Shown: positions 53,044 to 61,724 of the stretch, one piece after another
How the letters are laid out: every line of letters starts with the position of its first letter
Numbering within the stretch: the stretch's first letter is position 1
Assembly (NCBI RefSeq): GCF_017896165.1
Contig: NZ_JAFCNB010000016.1
Coordinates: 62,001 to 126,000 of the forward strand
Direction of reading: 5' to 3'
Length of the DNA stretch: 64,000 bases
Source of the DNA: Microbispora oryzae
Lineage (GTDB): Bacteria; Actinomycetota; Actinomycetes; Streptosporangiales; Streptosporangiaceae
Made by a program: the position numbers and the translations under genes
The notes under the pieces: model-generated
Database searches by the model: none
Told to the model about the DNA's origin: nothing
What the model saw: only the letters and a program-made list of their open reading frames with translations

Positions 53044-53954
53044 AGACCCTCCCACGCGCTGTCGTCGACGATCTTCTTGGCCAGCTCGTCGAACGCCGCG
53101 GCGGTCTCCGCGTTGGCGATCTTGCTGGCCAGCACGTCCTCGTCGGAGATGAGCTGCTCGCGCCATTGCAGCACGGGGTCGAGCGGGACCTTGCCGAGCA
53201 TCGCCGTACGGCCGACGCCGTGCCGCCCGGCGAGCTCGCGGAGCTCGGCGTCGCAGGCGCTCAGCCAGGCCCGCTGCTCGTCGCGGAGCCCGACCAGCTC
53301 GGCGGCGTCGGGTTCGAGCACGGCCGTGCGGACGAACCGGATGCGGTCGCGCAGCTCCTCGGGGTCGTGGCCGAACCTCGCCCCCGCGTCGAGCAGGCCG
53401 TCCGCGCCGGTGACGAGGCCGTCCGCCGCGATGATGTGCTGGCGGGTCCAGCGGTGGAAGACCAGCCAGCGGAACGGGATCGACGGCAGCCGCACGCTGG
53501 CCTGGAGCACCATCTCGGCCGTGAACGACCGGCCCGCGCTCACGTCGACCATGCACAGGTCGAACTCCTCCTCCAGCCGGCCGAAGAGCTGCACGCACCG
53601 GCGGACCATCTCGTCGTCCACGGCCGACAGCTCGCCGCCGCCCTCGCTGCCGGGCAGCAGCACCAGCCGTCCCGCGCCGGGCGGCTTGGTGCGCAGGCCC
53701 TCGCGGTCGGACTCGGTCCACACGTCCACCCGGTGGGGCTCGGCGCAGCCGCCGCGCAGGTATTCGTGCAGGCCGCCGTTCCTGGTGCCCCGGGCGACCG
53801 AGCTGACGCTGAAGATGGCCCCGGCCGTGGGGGAGCCGAAGTCGAAGTCGAGGTAGCAGACGTCGTTGCCCTGGAGGGCGTGGCGGTAGCCGATGTTCGT
53901 GCTCGTGACCGAACGCCCGGTGCCGCCCTTGTCGGAGATCGCGAAGATCAGCAT
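53040..53954 (-). CDS. Variant SIMIBI P-loop NTPase (SCO2523-family-like)
   Basis: 304 residues. The ParA/MinD-type deviant Walker A is ISDKGGTGRSVTSTN: the signature Lys9 is kept but the second Lys is Arg14. YLDFDFGSPTAG (switch I/Walker A') and LCMVDVSAG (Walker B) follow. It resembles ATPases that position proteins or load the membrane. ATG 53954 directly abuts the preceding stop, and the next gene overlaps by 4 bases, so production is tightly coupled. Matches what I recall as the SCO2523 variant P-loop family. Confidence 0.78.
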   Translation of the reverse strand: MLIFAISDKGGTGRSVTSTNIGYRHALQGNDVCYLDFDFGSPTAGAIFSVSSVARGTRNGGLHEYLRGGCAEPHRVDVWTESDREGLRTKPPGAGRLVLLPGSEGGGELSAVDDEMVRRCVQLFGRLEEEFDLCMVDVSAGRSFTAEMVLQASVRLPSIPFRWLVFHRWTRQHIIAADGLVTGADGLLDAGARFGHDPEELRDRIRFVRTAVLEPDAAELVGLRDEQRAWLSACDAELRELAGRHGVGRTAMLGKVPLDPVLQWREQLISDEDVLASKIANAETAAAFDELAKKIVDDSAWEGL

Positions 53955-55787
53955 TCAGGCCTCCGAGGCGCTGTCGCGAGCCGCCGCGAGGCGTTCGAGG
54001 TCGAGCAGGGCGTCGTTGACGAGTGCCTGCGCGGTGGCCGGTCGCTCACTGACGATCGTCCTGGCCCGTTGCAGCGTCGCCTGGATGCTGCGCAGCTTCG
54101 GCTGGATGGTCTGACCGGTGATCAGCGGCCGGGTGACCATCTCCTGGTCCAGCAGGTGCTCGGCCTCGCTCAGCATCTGGTAGGCCAGCTCGACGAGCTG
54201 CGGGCTGCGCAGCGGGGCCTCGCCGCTGGCCTGGGCGGCCGAGACGAGGAACTCCACGACCCGCTCGGTGAAATACCAGGAGGGCTCGTCGTGGGTCACC
54301 TCGACGTCGCCGAACACGTTGCCCGGCTGGTCCCACAGCCCGGCCGCCGGCCCGTTCGTGCAGCGCCGCGCGGCGATGTGCCGCCAGATCTGGTCGGCCA
54401 GGTTGATCAGCCGCTCTCTGGTCCGGGTGTTCTGCGCGATCGACGCGGCCCAGATCGTCCGTTTCAGCAGCGTGATGGCGAAGTCGGAGACGAGCCACAC
54501 CAGGTTGGGGCCGAGCTCGTCGGAGCCCAGGAGGCTCACCGCCACGCCGGGGGAGTGCATGACCACCGGCGGGTCTCCCGCCACGGCCCTGCGGGTGATC
54601 CTCGCCCGTACGGCGAGTTCCTCCAGCACGCCGGCGACGCGGCCGAGGTCGACGTCGGACGCCCGGTTGTTCACGAGGCTCTGCACCACCATGGCGGTGA
54701 CGACGAGGCTGTAGTAGTCCGACTCCTTCTCGTCGGTGGTCTTCCAGGGAATGTCCTCCAGCGGCCAGGTGCCCCGCCCGTAGGTCGCGATGGTCCGCCA
54801 GTAGAGCTGGGTGAGGTCCCAGCGGCGCTGGATCGCCTGAGCGAGGGTGAGCTGGGCGTCGTTGAGCAGGCCGAGGACACGGGTGCGCTCGGAGAACAGG
54901 TCGGCGATGCCGACGAGGGCGTTGACGGTGAAGTAGAGGAACGGGGTGTCCCTGGCCACGCCCTTGGGCTGCGATCCGATCTCCAGCGGTGTGACGATGC
55001 TCGGGGCGTCCTTCACGATGCCCCACGTCCACCCGCACTCGAACAGCAGGTTCTCGTTGTCGAGGTCGACCTGGCTGCCCGAGCCGATGGTCAGGTCGCG
55101 CAGTCCGGCCCGCACCGGGCGCAGCTCGCGCCGCAGGTCGTCGAGGACGCGGCGGTCCGGGGCACCGCTCTGGTTCACCGTGCGCAGCAGGGTGCGGCCC
55201 TGCGAGGAGGACGGATCGAAGGCGTTGACGGTGAAGCTCCGCAGCAGGCCCACCATGGCGGCCGACAGGCGGGCACTGGCCAGCTCCTCAAGCTCGCTGA
55301 TCTCCCGGCGGATGGCCTCCCGCCTGACGCTCTGCCGGAAGACCTTGAGGAATCCCAGTGTGCCCAGGGCGAGCGTGACCGACATCGAGAAGGAGTCGAC
55401 CACGTCGAGCTGGAGCTGCTCGGGGCTGACCTTCGCGTCGTCGTCGGCGGCCTTGAAGTAGGTGCCGCCGGAGAAGATGGGACGCCCGTCCTCGGCGCGG
55501 TACGTGCGCAGGTATTCGCCGATTACCTTTAGCAGCAGCTTGGGGATCTCCACGGCGTCGCCCATCCCGGACAGGGCGGCGAGCACGTCGTCGGCCGTCT
55601 CGTTCGGGGTGTCGAGGCGGAAGCCCGGCAACTCGGACGCCGGGTACATCAGGCAGAGCAACTGCTCGGCGTCGGCGATCGAGTTCGGGCCGTTCCGGCC
55701 GCCCCAGACCCAGTCGCCCCTCTGGTACGAGCTGCGGGCCGTGGCCGCCCAGACCTCCAGAAGCTGCTGACGGGGCTGAAGTTTCAT
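53955..55787 (-). CDS. SCO2524-family-like large helical protein of unknown function
   Basis: 610 residues from ATG 55787, with GGAGAGG six bases upstream; this is the first gene of the cassette. The sequence is almost entirely alpha-helical, beginning MKLQPRQQLLEVWAATARS, with RSSYQRGDWVWGGRNGPNS as the most distinctive segment. One or two hydrophobic stretches (SMSVTLALGTLGFLKVF; VVTAMVVQSLV) are too polar for confident membrane helices. No catalytic motif. It is the largest member and a plausible scaffold. Divergent from the 2-hydroxyacid dehydrogenase across a 230-bp A+T-richer promoter region. Confidence 0.68.
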   Translation of the reverse strand: MKLQPRQQLLEVWAATARSSYQRGDWVWGGRNGPNSIADAEQLLCLMYPASELPGFRLDTPNETADDVLAALSGMGDAVEIPKLLLKVIGEYLRTYRAEDGRPIFSGGTYFKAADDDAKVSPEQLQLDVVDSFSMSVTLALGTLGFLKVFRQSVRREAIRREISELEELASARLSAAMVGLLRSFTVNAFDPSSSQGRTLLRTVNQSGAPDRRVLDDLRRELRPVRAGLRDLTIGSGSQVDLDNENLLFECGWTWGIVKDAPSIVTPLEIGSQPKGVARDTPFLYFTVNALVGIADLFSERTRVLGLLNDAQLTLAQAIQRRWDLTQLYWRTIATYGRGTWPLEDIPWKTTDEKESDYYSLVVTAMVVQSLVNNRASDVDLGRVAGVLEELAVRARITRRAVAGDPPVVMHSPGVAVSLLGSDELGPNLVWLVSDFAITLLKRTIWAASIAQNTRTRERLINLADQIWRHIAARRCTNGPAAGLWDQPGNVFGDVEVTHDEPSWYFTERVVEFLVSAAQASGEAPLRSPQLVELAYQMLSEAEHLLDQEMVTRPLITGQTIQPKLRSIQATLQRARTIVSERPATAQALVNDALLDLERLAAARDSASEA

Positions 55788-55881
55788 GAAGACCTCTCCG
55801 CGCCGTGACTGTCCCAGTTGGCCGGGCGGTGCGGGCCCGGCGATCTCCGTGACCCCACACCGCATTTTCTTTTACCGGTTA

Positions 55882-55897
55882 GGTGGAGACAACCACC
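55882..55897. promoter_or_regulatory. Inverted repeat in the cassette/dehydrogenase divergent promoter
   Basis: GGTGG (55882-55886) and CCACC (55893-55897) with loop AGACAA sit in a markedly A+T-rich patch (55865-56020) about 100 bp from the cassette start. A candidate operator for one or both divergent units. Confidence 0.3.
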
Positions 55898-56018
55898 CAG
55901 ACCCTTATACCATTAGAAATCAGCTCCGTCGCCTGGACCATGTCGGATACCCCCGCTGCCTGGTTTTTCGTGATAGGAGAGTAGCTTCCGCGAATACCGG
56001 ATCCTTGAGAGATGCTAA

Positions 56019-57071
56019 ATGTCCCATACAGTCGCGTTGAGGGATATATCGGACTTTCCTCTTGTTAAGGGAAACTCCGGAAATGGGGCGGGGCTGAGTG
56101 GTGGGACGGTGCTGGTCACCGGTACGGGTGTGGACATGTCGTTGTTCGAGCCTCTCGAACGGCGGGGGTTCGTGCCACGGCGGCCCGACCGTCAGCGTCT
56201 CTCCGAGGACGAGCTGATCCGGGAACTCAAGGACGTCGTCGCGTACATCCACGGTGGTGAGGAGCGGGCCACCGAGCGCGTGCTGAGCAGTGCGAGGCGG
56301 ACCCTGAAGGTCGTCGCTTTCCTCGGGGTCGGCTACGAGAACTTCGTGGACGCGCCGGCCGCGGCCGCCCTCGGCATCGCCGTGACCAACACCGCGGGCG
56401 CCGCCACCGACTCGGTGGCCACGTTCACCATAGGCCAGATCATCAACGCCAACTGGCGTATCACGCAGTACCTGGGGAACCGCTATCCGGACTGGACGAA
56501 CCCGCTGGAGCTACCGCACGAGCTCGGCGCACGGAAGATCGGCATCGTCGGGCTGGGGGCGATCGGCACCCGGATCGCCGGGATCCTGCGGACCGCGTTC
56601 GGCGCGGACGTCGCCTACTTCAGCCGCACCAGGAAGCCCGAGACGGAGGCGGCGCTGGGAGTCACCTTCCGGCCCCTCCACGAGCTCGCCGAACGCAGCG
56701 ACATCCTCGTCGTCATGGTCCCCGAGACGGAGAAGACCCGGCACATGATCGACGCCGGGGTGCTGGCCCGGGTGCGGCCCGGGACGCTGCTCGTGAACAC
56801 CGCCCGCCCGGCGATCGTGGAGCCCACGGCCCTGCACGCCAGCATGATGCGGGGCGATGTCGCCCTCGCCGTTTTCGACGGTTTCTACGCCCGCGACTCG
56901 GCGATCGCGGGTGATCTGCTCGACGATTTCGGCGACCGGCTCCTGGTAACCGGGCATATCGCCTCGCATACCCGGGAGGCGATGGACCGGATGATGCGCC
57001 AGGCGGTCAGATCCGTGGAAAACGTGCTGACCGGCGGAAACGACGATCACCTCGTCGGCGACCGGCTGTGA
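56019..57071 (+). CDS. D-2-hydroxyacid dehydrogenase family protein
   Basis: 350 residues from ATG 56019. The NAD-binding motif GLGAIGTRIAG (~178-188), the catalytic Arg in NTARPAIV (~260) and His in TGHIASHT (~312) are present, but the Glu that normally pairs with His (in the VFxxEP segment) is not where expected: the sequence reads AVFDGFYARDS. The protein may use Asp or be a divergent oxidoreductase. It is followed after 118 bp by a thiamine-diphosphate enzyme on the same strand; together they could process a 2-keto acid. Confidence 0.85.
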   Translation: MSHTVALRDISDFPLVKGNSGNGAGLSGGTVLVTGTGVDMSLFEPLERRGFVPRRPDRQRLSEDELIRELKDVVAYIHGGEERATERVLSSARRTLKVVAFLGVGYENFVDAPAAAALGIAVTNTAGAATDSVATFTIGQIINANWRITQYLGNRYPDWTNPLELPHELGARKIGIVGLGAIGTRIAGILRTAFGADVAYFSRTRKPETEAALGVTFRPLHELAERSDILVVMVPETEKTRHMIDAGVLARVRPGTLLVNTARPAIVEPTALHASMMRGDVALAVFDGFYARDSAIAGDLLDDFGDRLLVTGHIASHTREAMDRMMRQAVRSVENVLTGGNDDHLVGDRL

Positions 57072-57189
57072 CATCGCGCGAAAGCGATTCCGATACCGGC
57101 GAATTCCAGATACCGCGAACACGCTTGGCGCCGCGGCGAGAGGGGAACCGATTATTGGAGTAACCCCCTCCGCCCCCCGGGAGTGATGC

Positions 57190-58884
57190 GTGGCAGCACA
57201 CCATCCGACCCCCGTTCCGCCGTCCACGGCGACAGCCACGGGAGCCGGCGCGCTCGTCGCCGCACTCGTCCGGCACGGGGTCGACACGATCTTCGGCATC
57301 CCGGGCACGCACAACCTCGCCATCTATGAGGAACTCGACCGGGCGGGTGTCCGGTGCGTGACTCCCCGCCACGAGCAGGGCGCGGGCTACGCGGCCGACG
57401 GGTACGCGCGCGCCACCGGCCGGCCGGGTGTCGTGGTCACCACGACCGGGCCCGGCGTGGTCAACGCGGCCACCGCGCTCGCCCAGGCGTACTCAGACTC
57501 CTCGCCGATCCTGCTCGTCTCGCCGGGCGTGCCGACCCGGCATCCCCGGCAGGGCCGCGGCTACCTGCACGAGAGCAGGGACCAGTCGCGGGCACTCGAC
57601 GCGCTGTGCGAATGGAGCCACCGCGTCAGCTCGGTCAGGGAGGTCCCGGCCGCCGTCGCGCGGGCCTTCGCCCGGTTCGCCGAGGGACGGCCCCGGCCGG
57701 TCCACATCGAGATCCCCGAGGACCTGCTCGACGAGTCCGAGAGCGGCGTCAAGATCGTCTCGCCGTCGCGGATCATGCCCCGCATCCCCGACCCCGCCGC
57801 GCTCGACCAGGCCGCTCGGCTGCTGCGGGGGGCCGTGCGGCCCGGGTTCGTGCTCGGCGGCGGCGCCCAGGCGCCGGGTGACGGGGAGCCGGCTGTGGGC
57901 GGGACGGCGATGCTCCTCGCCGAGCGGGTGGGCGCCCGGGTGGTCACCACCGTGAACGGCAAGGGGGCGGTGCCGGAGAGCCATCCCCTCGTGCTGGGCG
58001 CCACGCTCCACCTCGCGGCGGTGCGGCGCTGGCTCGCGGACTGCGACGTGGTGCTCGCCGTCGGCACCGAGCTGGGCCCGGCCGAGCTGTGGCAGGATCC
58101 GTACTCCCTCGGGGGGACCCTCATCCGGGTGGACGTGGATCCCGGGCAGATGTACGGCGACCACGTGGCCGACGTGGCGATCGTCGCGGACGCCGGGCTC
58201 GCCCTGTCCGGACTGGCCGAGCGCGTGGCAGCGCCGAGGAGCGTGCCGGGGAGCGCTCCGGCGAGCGTGCCGGCACAGCGGTCGCGGGTCCATCCGGCCA
58301 CGGCCTGGCATGAGCCGTCGCCGGGGCCCGACTACGAAGCCGAGCTCAGGGAGCTCACCCGCAGGTGGACCGGTTACCTTGAGGCCATCCGGCGGGCGCT
58401 GCCGGAGGACACGATCGTCGTGGGCGACAACTCGATGGTGGTCTACCACGGGGCCCTGGTGGCGATGCCGATGGATCCGCCGGGCCGCTTCCTGTTCCCC
58501 TCCGGGTACGGGACTCTCGGGTTCGCCCTCCCCGCCGGGATCGGCGCGAAGATCGGCTGCCCGGGCCGCCCGGTGGCCGTGCTCGCCGGCGACGGCGCAT
58601 TCCAGTTCAGCCTGCAGGAGCTGGCCGCGGCCGTCGAGCTCGGCCTCAGCCTGCCGATCGTGGTCTGCGTGAACGGCGGCTACGGCCAGATCCGCGACGA
58701 GATGCGCGACCGCGGCATGCGTCCCGTCGCCGTCGACCTCCACGGGCCTGATCTGCCCGCGCTGGCCGTCTCGTACGGCGCCCTGGGGCGGGAGGTCAAG
58801 ACGCCGGGGGAGCTGGAGGAGACCCTGGCGGAGGCCCTGCTCGTACCGCTCCCCACGGTGATCGTCATGACGGAGAACGAGTGA
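57190..58884 (+). CDS. Thiamine-diphosphate-dependent decarboxylase/synthase, AruI-like
   Basis: 564 residues from GTG 57190, preceded by GGGAG. The three TPP-enzyme domains are clear: Glu62 in RHEQGAGYAADGYAR activates the cofactor, GRGYLHE is in the substrate loop, and the Mg-TPP motif is GDGAFQFSLQE (Asp468) to CVNGGYGQ. The HEQGAG and GRGYLHE stretches resemble 5-guanidino-2-oxopentanoate decarboxylase (AruI) and acetolactate-synthase relatives. The substrate is probably a branched or basic 2-keto acid. Stop codon abuts that of the convergent kinase gene. Confidence 0.87.
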   Translation: MAAHHPTPVPPSTATATGAGALVAALVRHGVDTIFGIPGTHNLAIYEELDRAGVRCVTPRHEQGAGYAADGYARATGRPGVVVTTTGPGVVNAATALAQAYSDSSPILLVSPGVPTRHPRQGRGYLHESRDQSRALDALCEWSHRVSSVREVPAAVARAFARFAEGRPRPVHIEIPEDLLDESESGVKIVSPSRIMPRIPDPAALDQAARLLRGAVRPGFVLGGGAQAPGDGEPAVGGTAMLLAERVGARVVTTVNGKGAVPESHPLVLGATLHLAAVRRWLADCDVVLAVGTELGPAELWQDPYSLGGTLIRVDVDPGQMYGDHVADVAIVADAGLALSGLAERVAAPRSVPGSAPASVPAQRSRVHPATAWHEPSPGPDYEAELRELTRRWTGYLEAIRRALPEDTIVVGDNSMVVYHGALVAMPMDPPGRFLFPSGYGTLGFALPAGIGAKIGCPGRPVAVLAGDGAFQFSLQELAAAVELGLSLPIVVCVNGGYGQIRDEMRDRGMRPVAVDLHGPDLPALAVSYGALGREVKTPGELEETLAEALLVPLPTVIVMTENE

Positions 58885-60243
58885 TCAGGCATCCGCGGGG
58901 CATTCCGCGGCCGGCAGCCGGACCACGAACCGCGCTCCACAGGCGCTGTCCTCGATGGCGAGCGTCCCCCCGTGGCTCTCGGCGATCTGCCGGGCGATCG
59001 ACAGGCCGAGGCCGGTGCCTCCGGCGTCCTTGCTGCGGGCCGCGTCGAGCCGGGTGAACCGCTGGAAGACCAGCTCCCTCTTGTCGGGCGGGATCCCGGT
59101 GCCGTCGTCCTGCACCTCCATGATCCCGTTCCCGTTCTCGCGGTAGACGCTGACCTTCAGCATCGAGACCGCGTGGCGCTCGCCGTTGTCCACGAGGTTG
59201 GTGAGCAGCCGGGCGAGGCTCAGCCGGTCGCCGATCACGTGCACCCCGTAGGTCAGGTCCCGCACCACCTCGACCTTCCGCTGGCGCCGGTCCAGCTCGT
59301 TGGCGGCCAGGTCGGCCAGGTCGGTGCGCTCCAGCCGGGGCGCCGCCCCCGCGTCGAGCCTGGCGAGCTGGAGAAGGTCGGTGACCAGGGCCTGCAACCG
59401 GTCGACGCTCTGCAGGAGGGACTCTCCCATCGCGGGCCAGTCGGTCTCGTCCGCGTTCATGAGCGCGTCCTCGATCTCCACGCGCATCGCCGTGAGCGGG
59501 CTGCGCAGGTCGTGGGACGCGTCGGAGGCGAAACGGCGCTGCTGTTCGACCGCCCGCTCTGCGCGGTTGAGCGTCTGGTTCGCGGTCTCGGCCAGCCGGC
59601 GGATCTCGTCCGCGAACTTCGGCAGCGGCACACGCTGGCTCAGGTCGGTCGCGGTGATCACGGCCAGCTTGTCGGTGATCGCGTCCACCGGCGCCAGGGC
59701 CTTGCGCACGGTCAGGTACGTCCCGAACCCGGTGAGCGCGATCAGCAGCAGCGACGAGGCGATGACGGCGGTGACCAGGGAGTCGTTGACGTGCCATGGC
59801 ACCTCGTCGTCGGCCGCGTACACGGTCCACAGCCCGTCGGGCTGCTGGAAGCGGAACGCTGCGATGATCACGCACTTGCCGGGGAACGCCGGAGACTGGC
59901 AGAGGGTCCGGCTCGCCTGCGGGGTCACCACGTCGGGGCGGAAGGCGGCCATGCGGGGTTTGCCCACCAGGTTCACGCTCCGTGAGACGATCCGGCCCCG
60001 CGGGTCGATGACCTGCACGCCGCCGATGTTCTCGTCGAGCATGACCGGCGCGATCCGATCGCGTTTGACCTGGTAGGCGATGCGCACGGCGGTGGCGACC
60101 ACCTCATCGGTCTTGTACGTCTGCGCGGTGCCCCGCACCACGGACAGCACGAAGACCACGGCGAAGGCGCACAGCAACGCCATCACCGCGCTCGCGATGA
60201 CCGTAAGTCGTATCCTGACCGGCCATCCGCGCCACAAGCTCAC
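58885..60243 (-). CDS. Sensor histidine kinase
   Basis: 452 residues. Transmembrane helices at ~12-36 and ~157-177 flank an extracellular sensor domain (~37-155) with two Cys (115, 124) that may form a disulfide. HAMP (~178-230), HisKA with phospho-acceptor His244 (SDASHDLRSPLTAM), and a HATPase with N (LVDNGERHA), G1 (DDGTGIP) and G2 (GGTGLGLSIA) boxes follow. There is no adjacent response regulator, so the partner is elsewhere. The upstream gap of ~220 bp carries its promoter. Confidence 0.93.
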   Translation of the reverse strand: MSLWRGWPVRIRLTVIASAVMALLCAFAVVFVLSVVRGTAQTYKTDEVVATAVRIAYQVKRDRIAPVMLDENIGGVQVIDPRGRIVSRSVNLVGKPRMAAFRPDVVTPQASRTLCQSPAFPGKCVIIAAFRFQQPDGLWTVYAADDEVPWHVNDSLVTAVIASSLLLIALTGFGTYLTVRKALAPVDAITDKLAVITATDLSQRVPLPKFADEIRRLAETANQTLNRAERAVEQQRRFASDASHDLRSPLTAMRVEIEDALMNADETDWPAMGESLLQSVDRLQALVTDLLQLARLDAGAAPRLERTDLADLAANELDRRQRKVEVVRDLTYGVHVIGDRLSLARLLTNLVDNGERHAVSMLKVSVYRENGNGIMEVQDDGTGIPPDKRELVFQRFTRLDAARSKDAGGTGLGLSIARQIAESHGGTLAIEDSACGARFVVRLPAAECPADA

Positions 60244-60464
60244 CTGATTCCCCCCGGCGATCAGACGATCACACTAAGTCAACCTTCGACCAATCGTGGG
60301 AGATTCATGCTCAAAACTGGACAAAACTATGGCCAGCGCAATGCGCTCTCGAGGGCGCGGCCCTAGTGCGACGTGAATCGCCCGCCGTGGTGGGCCCCCG
60401 CGAGGGCCGGCGGACGTCTGGTAAGACGCGCTACCAGATTAACGCCTCGCCCGGCCTGAGCACG

Positions 60465-61640
60465 TCAGGGACCCGACCGGCCCCGCGACAGCACGTGGGA
60501 CGTCAGCGCGGCCAGCAGGCGGGCCCGCCCCGGCATCTCCGCCACGACCACGTGCTCACCGGCCGCGTGCGCGCCGCCGCCCACCGCGCCCAGGCCGTCG
60601 AGGGTGGGGCAGCCGGCCCCCGCGGTGAAGTTGCCATCGGAGCCGCCGCCGACCGCCACGCCGCACAGGGGTCCGAGGCCGAGGCGCTCCGCGAGTGTGA
60701 CCGCGAGATCGAACAGGCCGGCCGAGGCGGCCGGGTCGAGCGGTGGCCGGTTCGGGCCGCCGGTCAGCTCCAGACGGGTGCCGGCCGTCCGCGGGGTCAG
60801 CCCGCGCATCAGCTCGTCCACGTGCGCCTGCGCGGCGGCGTCGGGCACCCGGACGTCGATCGCCACCCGGCCGACGGCCGGGACGGTGTTTCCGCTGGTA
60901 CCGGCCGACAGCATGGTCGGTGTCACCGACGTCAGCCCCGACTTCGAGGACGAGTCGATCCGCGCCGCGATGTCCGCGATGGCGAGCACCTGGTGCGCCA
61001 GCTCGACGCCCGCGTTCACGCCCAGCTCGGGCTCCAGCCCGGCGTGAGCGGCCCGGCCGTGCACCGTGAGCTCGTACCGGGAGACGCCCTTGCGCGCCGT
61101 CTTGAGCGCCCCGCCGTCCGCGCTGGCCTCCAGCACGAACGCGGCGGCGCAGCGCGTGGCCGTCTCCTCGATCAGCGGCCGCGACGTCGGCGAACCCAGC
61201 TCCTCGTCGCCGACGACGAGGACGTGCACCCCATCCGGCGAGGGGAGGGTGGCGACCGCATGGAACAACTGGACGAGTCCGGCCTTCATGTCGAAGACGC
61301 CCGGCCCTCGCGCCACCCCGTCCTCGACCGACCAGGGGTGGTCGCGTAGCGTGCCGACGGGCCAGACCGTGTCGTGGTGGCCGAGCAGCAGGACCCTTGG
61401 CGGGCCGAACGACCAGCGCAGATGGGTGACCCCGTCCACCACGATCGTCTCCGGTGGCGTCCCCATCACCCGGCGGCCCTGCTCGGCCACGACGGCGGCG
61501 CTGCGAGCCACGGCGTCGTGGTCGGCGGAGTAGGACTCGCAGAGCACCAGCTCCTCGAGATCGGCCAGCATGGCGTCCAGGCGCGGCGCGCGGTCCGCCC
61601 CTGCGGGGGCGCGCGGGTTGTCGACGTTGTCCACGGGCAC
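60465..61640 (-). CDS. M20-family metallopeptidase (carboxypeptidase G2/ArgE-like)
   Basis: 391 residues from GTG 61640, eight bases after AGGAAGGA. Zinc ligands and catalytic residues are in LLLGHHDTVWP, GVFDMKAGLV and VVGDEELGSP, with a final His in GGGAHAAGEH. The dimerisation domain lies at ~180-290. Expected to release C-terminal Glu or acyl groups from small peptides or N-acyl amino acids in the cytosol. It stands alone on the minus strand, divergent from the NIF3 operon. Confidence 0.9.
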   Translation of the reverse strand: MPVDNVDNPRAPAGADRAPRLDAMLADLEELVLCESYSADHDAVARSAAVVAEQGRRVMGTPPETIVVDGVTHLRWSFGPPRVLLLGHHDTVWPVGTLRDHPWSVEDGVARGPGVFDMKAGLVQLFHAVATLPSPDGVHVLVVGDEELGSPTSRPLIEETATRCAAAFVLEASADGGALKTARKGVSRYELTVHGRAAHAGLEPELGVNAGVELAHQVLAIADIAARIDSSSKSGLTSVTPTMLSAGTSGNTVPAVGRVAIDVRVPDAAAQAHVDELMRGLTPRTAGTRLELTGGPNRPPLDPAASAGLFDLAVTLAERLGLGPLCGVAVGGGSDGNFTAGAGCPTLDGLGAVGGGAHAAGEHVVVAEMPGRARLLAALTSHVLSRGRSGP

Positions 61641-61712
61641 GTCGGCTGTCCTTCCTGACCACGGAGCCTCCGATGGGGACGTTACCCTCCCGGAGGCGTG
61701 GCTCCCAGGCTG

Positions 61713-61724
61713 TAGTGTGCCCAG
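61713..61724 (+). promoter_or_regulatory. -10 box for a leaderless NIF3 transcript
   Basis: TAGTGT (61713-61718) is 6 bp ahead of GTG 61725, with no ribosome site, so transcription probably starts at the initiation codon. Confidence 0.45.

Noticed and set aside
50174-55787. Known phage-defence system
   Set aside because: No nuclease, TIR, reverse transcriptase, toxin or other defence hallmark is visible, so defence cannot be claimed.
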